Of a stretch of 57,509 nucleotides of DNA, positions 18,234-27,257 are shown one piece after another. Numbering within the stretch: the stretch's first letter is position 1; every line of letters starts with the position of its first letter. Source of the stretch: Saprospiraceae bacterium (lineage in GTDB: Bacteria; Bacteroidota; Bacteroidia; Chitinophagales; Saprospiraceae). The stretch is taken from contig JAHDGF010000026.1 of NCBI GenBank assembly GCA_020627785.1, forward strand, positions 1-57,509, given 5' to 3'. The position numbers and the translations under genes are program-made. A model generated the notes under the pieces. It saw only the letters and a program-made list of their open reading frames with translations, did no database searches and was not told the origin of the DNA.

Positions 18234-19289
18234 TTAATTAGAACTTTGTTGAGCTGTAGAGATTTCTGAATCAGTTGCATCACCAAAATACAACATCACT
18301 TTTTCTTTCTGCAAGAAACCATTCTCTGGGGGTATGGCAATGATAACTTCTCGGCCATAGGTTTTCATTTCAGGTATTTTACGCATACGTTCAGGGATCT
18401 CAACAATTCTGGAACCAAGGCCTGTGACCTTTCCTTTGCATTCTAATGAAGGATCCCTCATTGAAACAATTCTAAACTCATCGCCGACCTTGACGTTTAC
18501 AATCATCCGTTCATGAGCGAAGCCAACAACTGTTGTTGGATTCGGTTCATAAAGGGTCATCATGGTTTTGAATGACTGAACGTATTCCCCGCGCTTTATG
18601 TTAACGTTTCCAACCAATGCGTCAGAAGGACTGGTTAGTTCTAACTTTTTCAATTTTTCTTCGTTGTAACCAACATCACTGTTGTGTCTCTTCACCGCAG
18701 CATAGTGAATGGCCAACTCATTCTGGATGCGTCCTTCTTTTTGCTGAATCCGAACTGCATAATCATCTCTGATGTCTTGTTTTGATTTTTGGTATCTGGC
18801 AATCTTTTGTTGGTGAAGTTGTAGGACGGTAGAATTATCAATATTAGATATTGATGCAAGATCATTTTTAAGTTGATCTTGATATTTGATTTCTGCTTCT
18901 ACTTCTTGAATTTTAAAATCTACATCTGCCAGTTTGAGTTCTTGTTCGGCACGAAGTATCTCGATTTCGCCTTCAATGCCTTCACGCATTTTATTGTATT
19001 GGGAATTCAATTCGCTCACCTTCAATTGTTCGTCTGAAATTTCTTTCAACAGCGTAAGTTGGGTGAGTGTCGCTAGTTTTTTCCCCTTAGGAATAAAATC
19101 ACCGGGCTTGACTTCTAAGTTTTCAACACGTACAGGATAGTCTAGGTTGATTTCTGTTTCTTTGTTCTCTGTGAAACCAAAAAATAGTTCAACCGTTTCG
19201 TTCTGGGACGACTTATACTTAAATAGAAAGGCAATAAGTACCAAGCTAAAAATGTATAACGGATTGAATATAATATTTCTCAGATTCAT
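18234..19289 (-). CDS. HlyD-like membrane-fusion/adaptor protein
   Basis: A 351-aa protein with one N-terminal membrane helix (IIFNPLYIFSLVLIAFLFKY). A biotinyl-lipoyl-like half motif follows (VRVENLEVKPGDFIPKGKKLATL), then a long coiled-coil hairpin (about residues 80-210) and a second half (LTSPSDALVGNVNIKRGEYVQSFKTMM). This is the layout of periplasmic adaptor subunits of type I secretion or efflux systems. It sits between DUF4956 and the TolC-like gene with zero-base spacing. No ABC or RND pump gene is adjacent, so the energy source is unclear; the DUF4956 membrane protein may be the inner-membrane partner. Confidence 0.82.
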   Translation of the reverse strand: MNLRNIIFNPLYIFSLVLIAFLFKYKSSQNETVELFFGFTENKETEINLDYPVRVENLEVKPGDFIPKGKKLATLTQLTLLKEISDEQLKVSELNSQYNKMREGIEGEIEILRAEQELKLADVDFKIQEVEAEIKYQDQLKNDLASISNIDNSTVLQLHQQKIARYQKSKQDIRDDYAVRIQQKEGRIQNELAIHYAAVKRHNSDVGYNEEKLKKLELTSPSDALVGNVNIKRGEYVQSFKTMMTLYEPNPTTVVGFAHERMIVNVKVGDEFRIVSMRDPSLECKGKVTGLGSRIVEIPERMRKIPEMKTYGREVIIAIPPENGFLQKEKVMLYFGDATDSEISTAQQSSN

Positions 19290-20036
19290 CTATAGTTCTT
19301 TATCTCTTCTAGTAAATCTCAGTCTAACTTCCTTGACGAAAGTCTCTTTATTCAAGTGATCAATGAGCAGACGATCGTCTACCCCTCTTTTTAAATTTAT
19401 GTCATAGTTTAATTCCCTCAATCGCTGTTCTTCACTTGCGGTTACAACCTTTTTACCATGTTCATTATATTCAGTTTCTAGAGTAACTGTACGATCTCTA
19501 GTTCGGTATTCGGTGAGTACACAACCTTGGGTATATTCTTTGACAATATTTTCTACTTTTTCCGTCACGGAATCACCTAAAAATGCAGTGACCTTTAGTT
19601 CCCCTGTTAATGTTTCATATTTGCCGAAAGGCGAAAACCTCAAAATTACCGCCATAAAACAGAAAGCTAAGGTACCAACGGTGGCAATTGTAAATCCAAA
19701 AGCACCGCATGAAATTCCAACGGCCAAGGAGGCAAACATAAAAGTCATGTTTCTGGGATCGCGAAGGGTTGTACGAAATCGTATGACAGCTAAGGCACCT
19801 AACATCCCAAGTCCTCTTGCTAAACTATCACCAACTGCCTGCATAACCATTGTTGCCAAAATAGAAATCATGGCCAAGGATTGCAAAAAATGGTGATTAC
19901 GTTCTAAAGATTTAGTGGTAAAGTCGTAGGTAATGACAATCAAGGAAGACAACACAATCGCTAAAAGAACTGAGATCAGAATCGCTAAAAAGGTAGGATT
20001 CTCTGAGTTGGTCTGTATGGTCTGGATGTCAAACAT
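19290..20036 (-). CDS. DUF4956 membrane protein
   Basis: A 248-aa protein with four membrane helices in the first 140 residues (ILISVLLAIVLSSLIVITYDF, SLAMISILATMVMQAVGDSLARGLGMLGALAVIRFRT, MFASLAVGISCGAFGF and ATVGTLAFCFMAVILRF). The conserved GALAVIRFRT(T)LRDPRN loop identifies DUF4956. A cytoplasmic alpha/beta domain follows. DUF4956 genes often lie next to CotH-like and VTC-type polyphosphate polymerase genes. Here a broken CotH gene lies 139 bp upstream, but no VTC domain gene is visible. Confidence 0.9.
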   Translation of the reverse strand: MFDIQTIQTNSENPTFLAILISVLLAIVLSSLIVITYDFTTKSLERNHHFLQSLAMISILATMVMQAVGDSLARGLGMLGALAVIRFRTTLRDPRNMTFMFASLAVGISCGAFGFTIATVGTLAFCFMAVILRFSPFGKYETLTGELKVTAFLGDSVTEKVENIVKEYTQGCVLTEYRTRDRTVTLETEYNEHGKKVVTASEEQRLRELNYDINLKRGVDDRLLIDHLNKETFVKEVRLRFTRRDKEL

Positions 20037-20175
20037 GAACTATATTAAACGCAAATGTTGCTAAGATATTCAAGATAAAACTCGAAAAGACAATAAAGTT
20101 AAAAATAGTCCTGTACATAGCTATTATATGCCTAATTAACTTAGAACATAGACAAGAAGACGATATCTAATTTGA

Positions 20176-22506
20176 CTAAAATTTGACAAATCGGCCTACA
20201 ACTTCATTATTTACGGATAGTAAATAGATCCCTGGCTTGAAACTAGAAAGGTCAATTTCTGTATGAGTACCATTAGAAGGTATATTCATCAACGCTGCAC
20301 CCATTAAATTAAAAACTTGATAGGTTGATTCAACGAAAGTTGAGGATTCAACAACTAGAAAATCATGCACTGGATTGGGATATAACTTATAGCTTATGGG
20401 TTGTTCTTCTATTATTGAGCTCGTAAACTCATTGCTAAAACCAAAGGTAAAGTCTTTAATTACAAACTCTCCCGTACCATTTGGTATTCTGGAGTATGAT
20501 AGATCGGTTGTCTGGGTTTCAAAAATCACTTGGTCAACAATATTACCATCGGCATTAATCAGATAAATTTCTTCACCATCTGCATCCAACTTAAAATTGG
20601 CATGAAATTCACCTTGACTTTGATCTTCATCTAACCATATCGTGAGGTAGGATTGCGGGGACAGACTAGTGCCCTCAGGAAAAGACCATTTGGTTGGATT
20701 CGCTAAGGTGTCGGTTAAATGCCATCCATCAAAATCAACTATGTCAACAAGAGAATTATTTCTCAACTCTACCCAATCATCAAATTCACCAGCTTCATCG
20801 GCTATTGCCGTATCGTTGGAAGCCATGAACTCATTAATGACCATATCTCCTGAGACTACTGCCTGAGATAGTTGAACCTCATAGAAATACACATCATGTT
20901 CTGCCCCTCTTGGAAAAAAGGAAGCTGTCTTGGTTGGGTCGTCTTTAATTGCTTCAACGTAATATCTAACAATGGTTCCGTAAGACTGGCCAGGAATATT
21001 TGCACCAAAAGTGCCATCACCAGCCGCTCCATCTCCGTGCATCCCATCATCGAACATTGTAATCTTATCAAAAGAACCGACCAGTCCATCACTGTAATAT
21101 AGGTTGACTGCCTCAACAGGACCATCAATGACATCAACGGTAATATTCGCCTCCTGCATATGTTGTGGTGAATTCCAATCTACCCCATCTACTGAATGTT
21201 TTAAAGCTTCAATTTCTAAGTCTAACACATTTAATTCTGGCAAGCTCGAAAGGTAGGCCTTTCTAAGAATCACAAAAGACTTCAAGTCTTCAATCCCATC
21301 CTCAAACTCTGCTAAAGAAAAAAGTCTCCGTGGATCATTTTCAATCCTAGGTCTTAGTTTATCAGCAAATTCATCTATTAGTCCAGTCAAATATTCTTCG
21401 TCCATATATAAGTCACGTATTGTCCGTATATGTGCTAAATATCTTTGACGCAAGGAAGGCACTTTAAGCAAGCGACTCATTAAAGGAAATTTTTCATCAG
21501 TTTCATTCATGAAAATACTCCAGATCTGAGCTTCTCCAAGTTGCATGCAACTATTGCCGTCATATTCAAGTGGAATGATGCGGTCTGATTCAATTTCGTA
21601 GTATAGATAATAGTCCATACCTCCTTTATAAACATAACTATCATCATCTGCCCATACATTTTCATGTGCAACAAACCAAAGTGCGCGATCAACATCCAAG
21701 ACATCCTTAACTCCTTCTTCTAATTCACCTATAGGCAAGGTACAAAGTGGCTCAGCTGCTTTGATTATATCTTCCCAAGGGTTTTCTTTCGTTGTACGTT
21801 TCAACGTGTAGTATTTGGCATATTCCGTTGTGTCTGTACCTAAAAAATTAATAGAAGCCACACCTGCTCCAAATAGAAAAGCAAAAGGGTCTGGACCTAT
21901 CGGACCATCTACGGGAATACCATCTGGTTACCAACATCTCCACCGTGTTCCATTATTACTTAAAAACCATTCTCTAATATAATCTCCATTAAGTTGTTGG
22001 ATGTTTAAGTATGGACCGCAATTTTCGCCATTAATATTCAGATCAACAAAATTACCTTTTAAGCCTGGGGTATAATTTCTACCGATATGGTTGTAAAGAA
22101 CTTCACGCATGGATGAAGGATCTTCATAACCAGAATTCAAGTTTAAAGTTTCATAGCCCCAAATGTTTTGTTTATCAATTCCATAATCTATGGTAATGTT
22201 CAAAGATTTCTTTTCAGTTTGGTTGGAAAAATTTGAAGTAAATCCTTTAATTCTGACACCTACGGAATCGTATACCTGTCCTTCAAAACTTAGTTTACCT
22301 AATAAGTCATTAGAATCATTGAGGTCATCAAAATTCCAATTGGGTCCAAAGTCCAAATCAATAGAACGAATGATCGACTCCTCATAAAATTCTGTAGATG
22401 GATTTCCACCTATGGTTAATCGATGCCCATCTTCAGATATCCTGTATTCATAAGGTAGGTTTTGTGCCGTCATGCTCAAGGCAAATGTGAGCTGTATCCA
22501 AAACAT
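20176..22506 (-). pseudogene. CotH-kinase family secreted protein with T9SS tail, interrupted by an in-frame TAA
   Basis: Two open frames, 21928-22506 and 20176-21861, lie in the same reading frame and are joined by 22 sense codons after a TAA at 21928-21930. The N-terminal part (signal peptide, then SFEGQVYDSVGVRIKGFTSN, NLNSGYEDPSSMREVLYNHIGRN and GPYLNIQQLNGDYIREWF) and the start of the second part (NFLGTDTTEYAKYYTLKRTT, then WFVAHENVWADDDSYVYKG) together form one CotH domain. They are followed by a lamin-tail-like domain (VINEFMASNDTAIADEAGEF) and a T9SS sorting domain (YPNPVHDFLVVES). The stop falls after NNGTRWRCW, where relatives continue with an Asp/Pro-rich loop. Either the gene is dead or the TAA is read through; a sequencing error is also possible. 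Confidence 0.82.
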
Positions 22507-22700
22507 AATAAGCCATTTCTAATTGGATGATTCATCTTCCTAAGATAGAGAAATGAAATGAAGAAAATAAGGTCTATTTTGAAATAAGATGAATGCAAGA
22601 AGTCAAGACGATAGTTGCATGAATTAAAGAAAATAAGAACTGAATTCTTGCAACGTTTGCATCCCATTAAGACATTAAAGTATGGAAAGCGATATAAATG

Positions 22701-23087
22701 TCAAACCGTCAATTCAATCATGTTCCCTTCAGGATCGAGAATGACACTTTCGTAATATCCATCGCCTGTCGTTCTCGGTTCACCATGAATCTTAAAACCC
22801 GCTTCTCTAATCCTTTCCGTTAATTCATTGACCTTTTCCTTACTCCCTACCGATATTGCAAAATGCGCCAAACCTTGAGAGAATTCTGTCTTATCCATCC
22901 GTGCGGTAACCTCAGGTCGATGCATTAATTCGAGCCTAGCACCAGATGAAAAAGACAAGAAGTAAGAACTGAAATTCTTACTTGGATTATGATACTTTTC
23001 GTTTGAACTAAGTTCAAAGTATTGAAGGTAGAATTCTTTCATTCCTTCTAGGTCTTTTACCCATATGGCTATATGCTCAATTTTCAT
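22701..23087 (-). CDS. VOC-family (glyoxalase/bleomycin-resistance fold) protein
   Basis: A 128-aa single-domain protein with the paired beta-alpha-beta-beta-beta modules of vicinal-oxygen-chelate enzymes. It begins MKIEHIAIWVKDLEGMKEFY with a metal-type His5. LAHFAISVGSKEKVNELTERI opens the second module, and VILDPEGNMIELTV carries the C-terminal Glu ligand. The substrate cannot be read from sequence; it could be a lactoylglutathione lyase-like or an uncharacterised enzyme. It stands alone between two decayed genes. Confidence 0.85.
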   Translation of the reverse strand: MKIEHIAIWVKDLEGMKEFYLQYFELSSNEKYHNPSKNFSSYFLSFSSGARLELMHRPEVTARMDKTEFSQGLAHFAISVGSKEKVNELTERIREAGFKIHGEPRTTGDGYYESVILDPEGNMIELTV

Positions 23088-23389
23088 CTACCGTTGTTTT
23101 TAATCAAACACTTATCACATGCTCCTGATGGAATTAAGTAATCCGGTGCTAAATTTAATTCACGGGGCAATGGATAGTAATTTTTGTTCATCCATATTTA
23201 TATTTCCTTATTGCTTTCCTGAGAATTCCAATTTAAGCACCTGTAGTTGACTCCTCGTTTGTGTCTATGCGTGTGATTGATACATACTTAATCAATATAC
23301 CACACTATTCTTTAACGTTTTCCATTTATTGACTTTTATCAATGAAATCGAGTTTCACAAGGCTGATCTTTGAATAAAATTAATAAGTC
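23088..23389. other. Intergenic region without recognisable features
   Basis: These 302 AT-rich bases lie between the divergent VOC gene and the broken outer-membrane-type gene. I see no RNA gene, clear promoter pair or repeat here. Confidence 0.5.
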
Positions 23390-23533
23390 ATGCGTCTAAA
23401 AAATTTCTTTTTCATTGCTTTATCTTTGTTTATCAATTTATCTAGTCATGCTCAGGATAATAATATTACAGATAAAAAATATTTTGTTGGCAGCACACTA
23501 TTCATGATAGCTAATTTAGTAGATGACCCTGAG

Positions 23534-24318
23534 CACTCCTATGGATATGGAGCGCGTGATAGTTTAGGTGCCTTGGTTATAAATATATTGCTCCTCTGGA
23601 GCATTATACGTTTTTAAACAGATAACCTATCCTTTGTTCATTATAAGGAATTATTTGTTTTGGTGAGTTGTTGAAGGTGACTCATCGTCACTGTTAGGTT
23701 AATTGTATAGCACTCCTCTGGATATGGAGCGCGTGATAGTTTAGGTGCCTTGGTTATAAATATATTGCTCCTCTGGAGCATTATACGTTTTTAAACAGAT
23801 AACCTATCCTTTGTTCATTATAAGGAATTATTTGTTTTGGTGAGTTGTTGAAGGTGACTCATCGTCACTGTTAGGTTAATTGTATAGCACTCCTCTGGAG
23901 CGCGTCATAGTTTTAGGTGCATTGGTTATAAATATATTGCTCCTCTGGAGCATTATACGTTTTTAAAGAGATAACTATCCTTTGTTCATTTTAAAGAATT
24001 ATTTGTTTTGGTGAGTTGTTGAAGGTGACTCATCATCATGGCTAGGTTAATTGTATATCACTCCTCTGGAGCGCGTCATAGTTTTAGGTGCATTGGTTAT
24101 AAATATATTGCTCCTCTGGAGCATTATACGTTTTTAAAGAGATAACTATCCTTTGTTCATTTTAAAGAATTATTTGTTTTGGTGAGTTGTTGAAGGTGAC
24201 TCATCATCATGGCTAGGTTAATTGTATATCACTCCTCTGGAGCGCGTCATAGTTTTAGGTGCATTGATTATAAATATATTGCTCCTCTAGAGCATTATAA
24301 GTTTTTAAAGAGATAACC
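23534..24318 (+). repeat. Tandem repeat array, about 177/171-bp units, four and a half copies
   Basis: Units start at 23534, 23711, 23888, 24059 and 24230, each beginning CACTCCT(C/A)TGGA. Periods are 177, 177, 171 and 171; the 6-bp difference is the loss of ATATGG-type bases after unit 2. Each unit carries the palindrome GCTCCTCTGGAGC, then GATAAC(C)TATCCTTTGTTCATT and GGTGAGTTGTTGAAGGTGAC. The last unit is cut off after AGATAACC. There are no unique spacers. Confidence 0.88.
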
Positions 24319-24322
24319 TAAA

Positions 24323-24387
24323 AACCACAGCGTGGTTATATATTTATAACTAAGGACAAAATACAAACTCTAGCCACAGCGTGGCTA
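24323..24387 (+). repeat. Pair of CCAC-AGC-GTGG mini-palindromes
   Basis: AACCAC-AGC-GTGGTT at 24323-24337 and TAGCCAC-AGC-GTGGCTA at 24371-24387 are perfect hairpins with the same 3-nt loop, each followed by TATA. They close the right end of the tandem array and share the 3-nt-loop design of the other palindromes in this window. Confidence 0.6.
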
Positions 24388-24878
24388 TATAAATTATTTC
24401 GAGGCTAAAAATGATTATTTACTTTCCTCTTGAAAATGTTTTACAAACTATTCAATGGTCATCGTACCTAAATCACTTGGAATTATTATGAGCCTTTAGG
24501 GGTGCCTTTATCCAAAAAATCGACGGCACTTAATTTCCCAGGTAGAGTTCAGGCTTTTGGAGCAGGTCTAGCGTACAAGAGGTTTGTTTGGAAAAATGCA
24601 TATGCTCAAATTCACTCCACTTTACTACATCAAAATTATCTTGGCGAGGATGGAAATAAGATTCAAAGTGGTATTCAATTATTTAATACACTTAGGCTTG
24701 GGTATCAATTTAGATTTTTTAAAAATCGATTTTTCATAGAGCCTTCAATTGCAATGACCTTTTGGCCAGTTAATACAAACTTGCCAGCATCCTTTCAGGT
24801 TGAAGAAAATAAATGGAATGGATATTTTCTAGGAGAACCTGGTATTCATTTTGGATTTAATTTTTAAAAATAAAAAGT

Positions 24879-25253
24879 ATGTATAATAATCAATCCAACC
24901 GTAGAATCCTTATCATATTGCTTTGGATAACGGTAATGTTTAATATGCTTTTTGCCGATGTTTTTTCTATAATTATTGAGATTGTTTAAGGCGAGGTAAT
25001 TGACATCCCTCTTGATGTAAAGAGCATGATGGGAATCGCAGCTGTCATGACCAACATTCCCATCGTCATGATCGTACTGTCTTGGATTTTACCCTATAAA
25101 TTTTGTAGGTGGGCAAATTATATAGTTGCTCCTTTAACCATTATATATATACTTAGAGGCGGATCCTTGCTGCCACATTATTATATCATTGGAGGAATAG
25201 AAATAATTCTACTTATAATTATTATGATCATTTGCCTGAAATGGAAAGAATAA
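24879..25253 (+). pseudogene. DUF6326-like small membrane protein with an in-frame TAA
   Basis: One frame runs from ATG 24879 to 25253 and is broken only by TAA at 24987-24989. Before the stop it reads RILIILLWITVMFNMLFADVFSIIIEIV, and after it GEVIDIPLDVKSMMGIAAVM, then TNIPIVMIVLSWILPYKFCRWAN and two more hydrophobic helices ending LKWKE. The four-helix pattern and the MxxPIVMIVLS segment recall DUF6326 proteins of about 125-130 aa, which matches the combined length of 124 codons. A 75-codon start at ATG 25026 remains but lacks the first helix. Confidence 0.72.
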
Positions 25254-25262
25254 TTTCCGTTT

Positions 25263-25838
25263 CTAAGACATTAACTTTTTTCTTATCCTACTAAGAGTTT
25301 CTGGTTTTATTCCTAGATAACTGGCGATATAATATTGAGGAACTCGATTGATTAAATCTGGCCTTTCATCTTGTAGTTTCAAGTACCGCTGTTCAGGTTT
25401 AAGTGTGATGAATTCCGTTAATTTTTTATGCTTTTGGCCCATCATTTGCTCAACACCATCCCGACAAAAAGATTCGAATCGAGGATGTTTTTCGTAGAGC
25501 TTTTTTTCCAAGTTAGCATTTAGGACTGTAAGTGAGGTTTCTTCTGTACAGACAAAATTGATTTCTGACGGGCTTTGATCTTTCATGCTGCTGGAATTTA
25601 TCACAGATTGATTTTCTGTGTAAAATTCAGTAGTTTTTTCTTCTCCATCAATGAGTTTGTATTCTCTAACGCATCCTTCAATCACTAAATAGGCATCTCT
25701 TGCAATCTGCCCCTCCTTTAGCAAATAGGTTCCTTTATTAAATGTCTTAATAGGAAAACTATTTTCAATGTCGGATTTTTCTTCTTCACTTAAAGTTGTT
25801 AACTGAGAAATGATCTCGACTAATATATGTTCATTCAT
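25263..25838 (-). CDS. Crp/Fnr-family transcriptional regulator
   Basis: A 191-aa protein with an N-terminal cyclic-nucleotide-binding fold (FNKGTYLLKEGQIARDAYLVIEGCVREYKLIDGEEKTTEFYTE). A dimer helix follows, and the C-terminal winged HTH reads RVPQYYIASYLGIKPETLSRIRKKL. The cNMP phosphate-binding cassette (G-E-x6-R) is not evident, so the ligand may differ or be absent, as in many Bacteroidota members of this group. It is convergent with the broken DUF6326-like gene. Confidence 0.9.
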   Translation of the reverse strand: MNEHILVEIISQLTTLSEEEKSDIENSFPIKTFNKGTYLLKEGQIARDAYLVIEGCVREYKLIDGEEKTTEFYTENQSVINSSSMKDQSPSEINFVCTEETSLTVLNANLEKKLYEKHPRFESFCRDGVEQMMGQKHKKLTEFITLKPEQRYLKLQDERPDLINRVPQYYIASYLGIKPETLSRIRKKLMS

Positions 25839-25888
25839 TTCTATTTTTTAAAGATTAAGTTTCGGGTGGCTTTGGAGGGCTCTAGCGA

Positions 25889-26545
25889 TTAGCCAGCATG
25901 AACGCCATATCCTTTGTCATGTTTAATTTTTTCTAACTCTTCTTTATATTCTTTAAGCTGGTTTAGCAGCCATTGCTCTGTTGATAGCACATCATATTTT
26001 AATAATTCAAAAATTCCAAGTACGTCTATAATCTTTGAATTGGAATCTATCTCAAGTAGTTTGTTGTTTACTTTTTTAGAAAATTCAGTATATGCCTGTT
26101 GATTATGATATGCTCTTGCAATCATCCGAGTTGTATTTATATTTAGCTCGGCTATTACCCCATTAATTTTAGCACTTTCGTATGAAATATTTTCTAAAGA
26201 TGAAAAACCGAGTCCTCTCCAATTCGGTAATTCATTAAATCTAAATTTTCTATTTGAATAGTATATCATTTCTAAATCAGAGTCCTCTAGATTCTGAGTA
26301 ATGCTATCTAAACTAGAAACGATTTTAGTTTGATATTCTATAGAATTATTTAATTGATCAATGTTTGAATCTAATTCCTCTATAATAAAAGTTAAAGATC
26401 TTTCAGTATTCTCATCAATCTTTTTCTGTACATTCCTTTCACTAACAAATACACCCAAATACACACCGAAAGCAACAATTAAAAATTCGATTGAATATTT
26501 TAATACAGTAGATAATCTTTTTTTCATCTTTTGATTTCGATTCAT
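25889..26545 (-). CDS. DUF6090-like protein with one N-terminal membrane helix
   Basis: A 218-aa protein with a basic start and one helix (YSIEFLIVAFGVYLGVFVSE), then a long helical, mostly acidic region (NVQKKIDENTERSLTFIIEELDSNIDQL). This arrangement resembles the DUF6090 family, whose function is unknown. It is followed 27 bp upstream by a probable lipoprotein gene on the same strand, so the two may be co-transcribed. Confidence 0.65.
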   Translation of the reverse strand: MNRNQKMKKRLSTVLKYSIEFLIVAFGVYLGVFVSERNVQKKIDENTERSLTFIIEELDSNIDQLNNSIEYQTKIVSSLDSITQNLEDSDLEMIYYSNRKFRFNELPNWRGLGFSSLENISYESAKINGVIAELNINTTRMIARAYHNQQAYTEFSKKVNNKLLEIDSNSKIIDVLGIFELLKYDVLSTEQWLLNQLKEYKEELEKIKHDKGYGVHAG

Positions 26546-26572
26546 TATTATTAAACGGACTCTAAAATAAAA

Positions 26573-27082
26573 TCAACCTCCGTCCTTTTTTCTTTTAATA
26601 TTCAATGATCCGTCAGGATTTCTATACCTTACCCATCCAGTAGTTTTGTAGCATTTGAACTTTTTTTTCATTTCGTCATGAACTGCTTTTCGAGCAATAT
26701 CCCATTCTTCAAAGTTAAACGTATCCGGCGAGTCAGGTTTCATAGTATAAATTTCGAATTCATAATTAAATTGAGCCCAATCCCCATTTACTCTTCCTGT
26801 TGGTTTTAACTGATGCCACATCTCTGAGATTAGTTCTCCTGTTCTAATCGGAATTAAACATTGAATGATCGTCAAATCAGATATTTTTGGCTCAGTTCTT
26901 ATGTAAAGACATGACTCAACCGTTGGCACATAATTCCATTCATTATTCAGGGTGAATTCAGATTTATTTTCAGGATAGATTTCCTTAGTGTTTTTTGATT
27001 GGCTTGTTTGGTATGCAAAGTTAGCTAAGGAATCTGCTTCAATATTTTCCAAATCTGTTTGCTCAGAAATTTGAGTTTTCAC
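26573..27082 (-). CDS. Probable lipoprotein, start codon uncertain or lost
   Basis: From the GTG at 27082 the product is 169 aa, with no signal peptide and no recognised family. Reading the same frame upstream gives HLPYILHFTLLLSSCKSDVSS, a convincing lipoprotein signal with lipobox LSSC (Cys codon at 27101-27103). The only codon where a start is expected is ATA at 27146-27148, and no ATG, GTG or TTG occurs before the upstream stop at 27164. The native gene therefore probably began there with ATG and has lost it by one substitution, or it uses a rare ATA start. The body includes WRNP-like TTGWVRYRNPDGSLNIKRK at the end. Function unknown. Confidence 0.6.
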   Translation of the reverse strand: MKTQISEQTDLENIEADSLANFAYQTSQSKNTKEIYPENKSEFTLNNEWNYVPTVESCLYIRTEPKISDLTIIQCLIPIRTGELISEMWHQLKPTGRVNGDWAQFNYEFEIYTMKPDSPDTFNFEEWDIARKAVHDEMKKKFKCYKTTGWVRYRNPDGSLNIKRKKDGG

Positions 27083-27257
27083 ACTTGAAACATCTGATTT
27101 ACAAGAAGACAGTAGTAGAGTGAAGTGTAATATATATGGAAGATGTATTTCACTGTTTGATAATTACTATGATTTAGTATAAATCTAATTATGAAGCAAT
27201 ATATCAAATTTTACATCATTTACTTTTATGATGTCTACACTATAAGGATAATACTAA

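Larger units (their letters stand above)
23390..24867 (+). pseudogene. Outer-membrane beta-barrel-type gene split by a tandem repeat array
   Basis: The 5' part (23390 to about 23535) encodes a signal peptide (LKNFFFIALSLFINLSSHAQ) and DKKYFVGSTLFMIANLVDDPE. Translation then runs into repeat sequence and stops at 23617. The 3' part resumes about 24472 with ITWNYYEPLGVPLSKKS and runs to 24867 (GLAYKRFVWKNAYAQIH, GYQFRFFKNRFFIEPSIAMTFWPVNTN, ending GIHFGFNF). From memory, intact relatives in Bacteroidota join these two parts with only some 25-30 residues that contain a strand like FYQLNYGYRLTPKD. Those codons are missing here and about 0.8 kb of repeats stands in their place. A GTG start at 24502 for the 3' fragment is formally possible but would give only a partial barrel. 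Confidence 0.8.

Noticed and set aside
23534..24318. CRISPR or clustered regulatory RNA array
   Set aside because: The 177/171-bp units are near-identical throughout, without variable spacers; a tandem duplication explains them.
21928..24989. Recoding of TAA as a sense codon
   Set aside because: TAA is the normal stop for many intact genes in the window (for example S8 peptidase, CHAT and kmo), and the two internal TAA codons share no context.
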